From: Pardosa pseudoannulata
Taxonomy: Eukaryota; Arthropoda; Arachnida; Araneae; Lycosidae
DNA: 64,000 nt
Assembly: GCA_032207245.1 (NCBI GenBank)
Contig: CM063509.1
Coordinates: 106,368,021-106,432,020 of the forward strand
Reading direction: 5' to 3'
A program made the translations under genes and the position numbers. Position 1 is the stretch's first letter; the number at the start of each line of letters is the position of its first letter. Under the pieces are notes generated by a model, which was given only the letters and a program-made list of their open reading frames with translations, had not been told where the DNA came from and made no database searches. Below are positions 31,201 to 40,340 of this stretch, one piece after another.

Positions 31201-33121
31201 CCACATATGTCTGCAAAAATTTGTTTCTCTGTATATAAAGAAGTCAAAGTTTCATTCTATGTTTACTCATAAGCATTTAAATGCATTATTTAAAGCCCCT
31301 TACTGGACTAATGTTTTCTCCCAGTATCAAAAGATTAATGTAATGAAAAAGATGTTAAATTTCCAGTTCTAATGGTGTTGAACGGTGGCTAAATGGTAGA
31401 GTGCTGTTCTTCAGTATCGGAGTTTGCAGGTTCAAATCTCACTGTTAGTATTTATATATGTAGCCATTTTGAATCAGCTTCAAGCAGTGGGTCCCAGTCT
31501 CATTAGACCTCGTGTAGCAAAACAGTTGACTGTAGTGCTCCCAACCAAACCAGTTCTAATGGTAGAAACAGTTCTATATAGTGATGTGTTTTGTTTTATT
31601 TTGTTTTGTTTTATTTTAGAAGTTTACAAAAAATAAGGGGGAAGAAAAATAAGGGTTAAAAATACTGATAAAACAAGATAATTGAAAATTAACAAGAAAT
31701 AGGTATGTAGCTTATAACCTCATTAGCCCTCGTGCAGCAAAACAGTTGACCGTAGTGCTCCCAACCAAACCAGTTCTAATGGCAGAAACAGTTCTATTTA
31801 GTGATGTGTTTTGTTGTATTTTAGGTTTAATAAGTTTATGAAAAATAAGAGGATAAGGGGGAAGAAAAATAAAGGTTAAAAATACTGGTAAAAACAAGAC
31901 AATTGAAAATTAACAAGAAATAGGTATATAGCTTATAACCTGATATTTTCATGTTATATGTATTTTAGCCTTCATCTTCATCAAGAAATTGAGTCTCTGA
32001 AAAGGCAACTTTTAGAGCGAGAATATCATATACTTAAAATGGAGACAAGTGTTTTGAACCATGCTGAACAATATCCAAATGGAGAATGGGAGCATCTTCA
32101 GCAAGAATTGATGATATGGAAGGATAAATTTGAAAGGTTTTACTATTATTATTGTTGTTGTTAAATTTTTTTATTATTTTTAGAAAGAAATGAAAAGTCT
32201 TTAGATAGATTGCTCATACTTAAAGAATTGGTTTTGAAAATTTTTAAGATTTGTTATACTTTATTAAAGATTTTGCAGCATGCTATTTTTGTTATGCTTT
32301 TTAAAATTCCTCACTGTTTTCATAATTCTATGTATACTTATAAATTTATACAAATCTTATGTAATCTGTATTTAATAAGTCAGTGTTTTGTGATTATGTT
32401 AATACATTATTTTTAATGAAATCATAATGTGCTTTTTATTATAAAACTTGCCTCAACTCTTACAGTTTATATCAAAAGCAAACTTACCAGAATTGTTAAA
32501 TTATATCTTTATTATGTTTTTTTTCTGTAGGCTATTTGATAGTCATAAAAAGCTTCAGAAAGTTAACCAGGGTTTAGAAGACAAATTACTGAAACTGGTA
32601 GGTTTTATTTATTTTTAAAATATTTGCACCATATAGCTAGATTTCTTAAAGTTTTAAAAACTTTAAAAGTTGTTTATGAATTGTATTGCAATTTTAAGCA
32701 TTTGCATTTTTTTTTTTTTAACTTTATGATCATACATTTTTTACTTTTAACCCTCTGACTGTTGAGGTAAGAAAAGTGATGCTGATCAGTTGTGTAAGGG
32801 TACATCTCTTTAGTACCAAAGTTTGTGGGTTCTAATCTTACTACTGGCATGAAAGTTTGTAGCTGTTCAGAATGGGCTTTAAGCAATAGATTCTGGCCTT
32901 ATTAGCTATCATGTAGCAAAAATGTAGACTGTGCTCCAAACCCACCAATTCACAATCACAAATTGCAGTCCATACAATTCTGCTTTTATCTGCTGGAGTG
33001 ACATTTAGAAATATTAAATGTAGGATTTTGTCAGTCAGAGGGTTAATAAAATTATTGCCTTTATAGAGAGTTTCTAATATTCTCAATTCCACTAAGAATT
33101 ATTAATGTTAAATTATTTGAT

Positions 33122-33176
<55 letters not shown>

Positions 33177-36100
33177 TTTCTGCTCACCTGGAAAGTCATG
33201 GATTTAGACAATGGATTAATTTTGTCATGGAAAATCTTGATTTTGCAAGTAAAATGAGTGAAAGTCATGGATCTGCTAAACTATCGATTAAAAAAATGCA
33301 TTGAATTGTTTAATTCTATTTTTACTTGTCATTTGGCTGAAGTTACTGAGTTTGGTATTTATGTATTATCCTATTGACCCTATTGCCAAGTAAAATTTGT
33401 TCACCAAGGAAACTTAAAGCAAGAAAGCTTAATGGGTGGGTAAATGTATATTATTCTGGTTTTTTCTTAAATTGTAGATTAAAATTTTATTAGTATAATA
33501 TTCATTATTTTTTCATAAAAATTAGTTAAGATTTTTGTACAAAATATAAGTTTATCTCTAGGGATATTGTATATAAACATTAAGAGTTATATTTGGCTAT
33601 TATTCACGGTCACCTGGATAATACCAAAGTACCCTGAATTCAAATTGGAAACATTCTGATTGAAAAATTGCTATATGATTAAACTTAGGTATGTAGATAT
33701 AACAATTTATTTTTATGTATGTGAGTTTATTAACACTTATAAAGTAAGTTTATAGTTTTTTTATGATAAAATTCCTGTAATTTCTCTAAAAGCATATATT
33801 TTATTTGTATGTACGTCAGAAGTTTTATTCATATATACTTTAACGAAAGCTTTTTAAAGTCATGGAAAATGATCTGCTAAATCAGGGAAAGTCATGAAAA
33901 GTCATGGATTTGAAAAGTTTTATTTTGGCAGATACCCTGTATATATAAGAAAATCATCATTTGTGTTATATAAATCTACATAGTTTGTCATAGTCACTAA
34001 ATTTTGGGCATTCTTTGATACCACTAGGCAGTAACTGTTGATATAACAGCTTCTGATCATCCTATCATGTAATATGACAGTAAAACAGAATGACAGTTGG
34101 TAGTACATAAAATATTGTTGCATTTGACCACATGAAAAAAAATTAGATTATTTAATCTTAGCAATGAGAAATTTATTCAGATATAAAATGTAAATAAAGA
34201 AAAGAGATCCTGTTTAAAAGTGTAATATAGTGAAAATTGTGCCGATCTCTGTATTAGTTGACATGTGGAGTTCTTCCTAATTATCACAAAATTTTGGTAC
34301 CCTATTCTGGAAATGCTTTCATATCTTCTTGCAATTGGCCTGAGCTTTTAATTGCTTTTAATTTTATTTTTGTTTTAAGAAAAGCATCATGGGAATGTGC
34401 TTATAATATGTAAAAAATGGATGCTTCACCATTAGCCAAGTACAAGGATAAATACAGCATTTTTATATGTTATCATCTATTTGAAATTCAAATAGATAGC
34501 AAAAAGGGTTTTCAGAAAACAAAAGACCATGCATCACTAAGTATGTAACCCAGACTGAAGATTGGTGTGAAGTGGCTAATATCATGTACAATCCTTATTT
34601 ATGTAATCTTCATAATGTTTGCAGATTGAGTAGGGTGCTGCTCTTTAGTACTGGATTTCATGGATTCAAATCCCACTCTAGCATGGATGTTTGTAGCCAT
34701 TTAGAATCTGCTTTAAGTAGTAGGTCCTGATCTTACTACCCCCTGTGTTGCAAAACAGTGGACCTTTGTACTTTAAACAAACTAACCGTCATAGTTTTTC
34801 ACAAATTTTTAAAATTCACTTCATATTTACTTACTTACCTCTAAATGTTTTGTGTACTTAAACTGAACAAATGTTAGTTAAAATTTTGCTAATTTGATTA
34901 CATTTGGTCTTATTTTTGTACTGTTGAAATATATTTTCATACTATTATAATTCACATGAAATATTGTTTATATTAAAATTCATTGTATCCAATTTATTCT
35001 GCATTAGGTTGACAAGTTTGAAACTGAAAAAAATGCTCTGACTAGAGACGTAGCTGACCTTACTACTCGACTAGTTGAAGCTCGTTTGTCTATAAATGAT
35101 TTAGAAGAACAAAATGCAAGTATTTAACATCACAAATATTTCAAAAGTTTTTTTAAATTTTGTTGTTGCTTTTCAAATTTGTATTGGTTACATAAATTAC
35201 TTATCCATTACAGATATTGTTAGAAAAAATATATATTTTAACTGTGAAATTCATTGTTTGATTTGCTAAGAATTTATTTTGGTATTTGTGGTGTAATTTA
35301 GTTAATCAGGAAGCAACTAATAAAAAGTGTTATTAACATACAAGATCTAGTTAATCTGTAACAATTGGGAAAACACCCCCTTTAGGTAGATGGGTACAGG
35401 TTGGGACGTGAGTTATCTAAGTGATCTTCTCTGTATTCTACCTGGTATCACAATGGCTTATCTCTGTTTGCTCTTTACTGAGTTTACCTTACTTAAAATT
35501 AGACCTTGCGGGACTTTAAAAAGTTTTGTCCAAAAAAATGCTCTTTAAAAGGCTTTAAATTCACAACTTCCAGTTCCAAAGTCGCTACTTCCGTTTTGTT
35601 TTGACAGCTGTCACTGATGTTTAAACAGCTGTAACTTTTCTTTAAAATGCCTTAGAGACAAAACAAAAATAGATTTTGAAGCCTAAAAGTTGAAATTTTA
35701 CAACAGAAAAATAAAAAAAAAAATATGATTTTTGCCAAAAATGACGTTTTTAACGTAGACGAATACCTTAAAGGTTTTAATACTAATTATAGTTGTAAAT
35801 TATTCAGGAGCTTGCATCATTTCCTCAGTATAATGCAAGTCAATGAAATGCTGCCCATTAAATGTTTTGATTTAGCTCTTCATGTTGCCCCTTAGGATGC
35901 TACCTGATGTGGATGCTTCTCTGCATCATATTATGGCACACCCCTGAAAATATTATGGCTCATCAATTTGAAGCCATAGGTGAAGCGTTCAGGCATTAAA
36001 ACCTCTCCCAATCATCCTGTCTTGTAATATGATATGACAGTTGATAGTACATGAAATATTTTTGCATTTTACCACATGAAAACACAGGTTAGCGAAGTTG

Positions 36101-39100
36101 TACCTTAGCAACCAAAAGAGTCAAGTGCAGAGGTAACTAAATCATTAGCCTACACTTCCAATCTCTCTCTTTCTCTTTTTTTTTTATTTGTGCTATATAT
36201 TATTATTATTATTAAAATTACTACTACTTTTCCCTTATAGTGTAAAATCATAGGGAGGTAGGCAGGCTTAATAGAGTGTAAGCTTGCCGAACGGTTTGCG
36301 ATGCTTCTAATTCCGATTGTAAGTCATACCCTAGTCATTTGGATATGATTTCCCATGGGTCTCATATGAGGAGCAGGTATGGAGGTGAAATAATCTGTTG
36401 TAGATGATTTCAAACTTAACAACTTTCATTTATTTAACAAAAAGCATTTTAAAAACTATTAAAATGTATAAGTAAAGTCGTCCAGAGAGGAGATTACTCT
36501 AGACAACCTGCTCATCTCAAAGTTCAGCTGGGGGTCCCCTCCCATTTCTTCTTTTCCAAACAGGAAACCTCGGTTTTAGGAGAGATCGAACCACCATCCC
36601 TCTTTGACCTTTGTCCTTGGAGTAGCCGAAACGCCCTTTGACGCGGTCACACACAGTTTCTTTTCTCTGTCAGTATGTTAACAAAAACGGCACACTTGAC
36701 ACTTTAATCGTCTGTGCATCAAAGGGACCATTACTGGTACAATACTGCCGTTTTCAATTGTTCAAAAGAATAAAAGTTCGCCTGATCTCCGACAGAGACG
36801 GACACGACTATTACATAGAGAATTGGATATTATCCATCCAATCTGTTTGTTGTTCTCTCCTGATTTATATCTGTTATCCTAAGGAGCTCCCAGATACTTT
36901 TACGATAGTCATATGATTTTTAAGAGTGGTGCCTTGTTGGCTTAATGCCTATATTTTCTCCCATGGTTGTAAATTGCAGCATAAATATTGTTGCTTTGAT
37001 GTTTCTCAATTTTTAGTATTTTTATTTTTAAAATTTTGTTTGTAACAAATATTAAAAATTATTCATTATGTACTTTTCAGTTTTATAATATTTCCATTGT
37101 GCTGAAGGTAATTATACTTCTAAGGGGTTGAAATTAAGTTTTTTAAATTCTAACAATATTTAAGTGAAGTCCAAATTTATATAAAATTAAGGTATATGCA
37201 AGGCCGTAGGCAAGGGAGGGAATTTAGGGGACCAGTCCCTTCCCAAAATTACAAAATTCTAAAAGATTGTTTTGAGGAAAGAAAATTGACCATGTGTGTG
37301 GGTGAGTCATCTGCCTAGGTGTGCATAGACAACAATGTTCTCAGAAAGAGACCGCATCGGCCATAAATGTGACGAACAATGGCCGAATGGTTAGAGTGCT
37401 GGCCTTCGGAACCGGAGTTCGTGGGTTCGAATCCCACTATGGCAAGGATGTTCGTAGCCGTTCGGAATTGGCTTTAAGCAGTAGGTCCCAGTCTCATTAG
37501 CCCTCGTGTAGCAAAAAGTACATGGTAGCGCTCCAAAACCAAACCAAACCAAAATCGGCCCTAAATGTCTTGTGGAGCTTTTTATCTACCCCATCCCCTA
37601 TAGTCATTCCTGTCAAGATCATTTTCCATAATCTATTGTATATCATCTAGGGTGCTTCATCTTGAGGCAGATCTTGTCTTCTACATTAGCTTCAAATTAT
37701 TGCATTAGACTAAATTTTGGAATTTAGTTAAATGAGAAAGAAATTTAAACGAATAAATGTAAAAACGGTTTTTGATAATTTTACTATGAAATTCATTGTA
37801 CTTGCAGATACATCATTACTCATTCTAAGCTTTAGATTTGTTTATTATATCCTTTTTTAATCATTTTGTTATTTTAAAACCACATGTTATGATACTCATT
37901 AGGGTTATACATATATAGGAAAACCTGTAGTTTTACTATAGTATCATTCACAAAAAACAACTTTCACCTTGGTCCCCCTCCGAACATAATTTCTGGCTAC
38001 GGTCCTGGGTATATGAGAATGCTTTTCAAGCTTTAAGGCCTACACAAAACCTGGGCAATGCTTGGTGCCTAAGATAGCTAACCTAATATATTTATTGAAT
38101 AAAGTGTTAAATAATTTAATTTGTCATTCTTTTCTCCTAATAGGTACAATACCGTAATGATTGCAATATTGCAATTCAACTGTTGCAATGCAAGCCTTCA
38201 AATTTTATTTCTCAAAAGTTAAGCTCTGTAAGTAGATCTATATAATTTATTATAAATCACATAAATATGATTAACTGATGGTAGTAACACTTATGAGCTA
38301 AAAATTTATTGCATTTAATATTGTAAAGAATATTTTTGATTAAATATGTTCAAAAGTTTGATGTTGATTGTTTTGAATATTACCTTTATATTTTAACATT
38401 ATTAAATGAATTTTGTAAATATTCTCTTCTTTGTCATGTAAATGTCATAAGGAGTTTTAGATTTATTATTTGTCCAAAATCAAGATGATTCCAGAACTTT
38501 CTTTGCAGCTAATCTAATATTCTAATTGTATATAAAAGGGGTGCTTCACCAGTGGAGGGGAGTTTTGTTTTGTTTTCGAGTTGCTTCTGTTCTAATAAAC
38601 CTAATTGTGTCATTATTTCAATCTTCACAACACCATTCTTAATACTATTTATGCAGATAGTTTTTGTATAATTTATATTAATTACATTTACACACTATTG
38701 TTCAACTACTATACTAATGTGCTTAGTGGCACCACATAATTATTAATCATTGTTAAAAACATGTATACTGCAATTCAGTAAAGATTAATAGTATAAAGAT
38801 GTATTTGAAATTTAATTTCTTACAAAAGGTTTATTTTCCTTTTGATTATTTTAGAGATTTAATTAAGATTTATTTTGGAAATATATATATATATATAGTG
38901 TCTGGGAATATCAGTCTCTAAATAAAAAGTCGGGGCTGTGGTTTTTCTTTCCAGTCATCCTTTATTGCTATTCAGACATGAGGCATATACTAAGTTGGTT
39001 TGAACGAAGTACTGAGGGCCGATACTGCTGGGGAGAGAGATGTCTCCTGACTAACTAATTCCTCTATACCGAAAAATGATCCATTCGACGTGCTGGCAGA

Positions 39101-40298
39101 CTTACAGGTGGCTTACATGTGTGTTAGCTATGGTCTGTTTGTTGAAGTTGCTTACTTCTCACATTTAGGTGGTCTTATTCCTAGATCTGTTTTTCTATAT
39201 TACATATATATATATATTTAAAATCTTTAAATAATTTTTTGTTTCTTCTACCATATAAATGTAGTATTTAATTTACTTCTGAAGTATCCAACTAATATTC
39301 ATCAACATTAAATGATTTTTTTTTCTTTTTTTTAGAATATTTACTGGAGCTTTTGCCTCTTATAAAATTCTATATCAGAAGCAGGAATTAATATTATTTA
39401 GTCTCAACTATTTTTTTAAAGAAATATTAAATAAGTGTGCTTACAAGTATTAGTCAGTTATAACTTAATAATCAATAATTATATTACTTTTATTTGTTTT
39501 CCAATTTTGCTAGTGATAAAATGTACCTCTTGATATTTTTTAGAATTTTTGGCAAATTATACACAGATTAAATTTTTTTTGTTTTATTGTCAGTTAATAA
39601 GTATTAATTTTATAGTTTATTTGAAATAAAATACTTTCTTTATACAAATGATCAGCTCATACAACCCTCACATGACATCTTTGATTTTTGCTTTATATTT
39701 AATTTGTTTCTTTTTTTATTTTACTATTGTTTTAAACTGGTAGAGCTCTCAGATGTACTGCAGAACACAGTTTAAAAACTACTGATTTATACTAAGTATA
39801 TATATATATGTAATCCATTTTTTATAAAACTCCTTGACAAGGAGAAAGCTCAACAGCTATAAATAATGAGAATGCAGTCAGGCCGACATTGAAAAGAACG
39901 CAGAAGTCTGATTTAAACTTTATTCCAGAGCGATAACAATGTACATCCTTTCTACTTAACAACAGACAACCAAGAGCCACAGAGTTCACTCTACTCGGAC
40001 AGAGGTGCACCCAAAAACGATGACAGAAAGAATTTTCTCACAATAAAAAACAACTTAATAAGCGAATTAAATGCCATATCAGCATAAATATGCCATAAAA
40101 CGCGAAAGCATGTTCCGCCAACAGCTGTGAAACTGCTGTATAGACAGAAAGTTTACAGTTTTATGACAGAAAGGAATGTTAAGTGGAAAATACTTCGTTG
40201 GCTAAACCATTTAGAGGCTGGGAAAGAGATTTAAATGAATTAGAATGGTAGAGAGGAGGTTTTTAAAGAAATATTAGAGTTAAATAATTTTGATATAT

Positions 40299-40340
<42 letters not shown>

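Noticed and set aside
35116..35125. GT donor at AATGCAA|GTATTT after TJAP1-like exon 6
   Set aside because: Using it shifts the next exon into an immediate stop and destroys the conserved YRNDCN block; the GC donor four bases upstream keeps frame.
36290..36400. Possible SINE head (GCCGAACGGTTTGCGATGC)
   Set aside because: Only a short box A-like match; no box B or family body follows.
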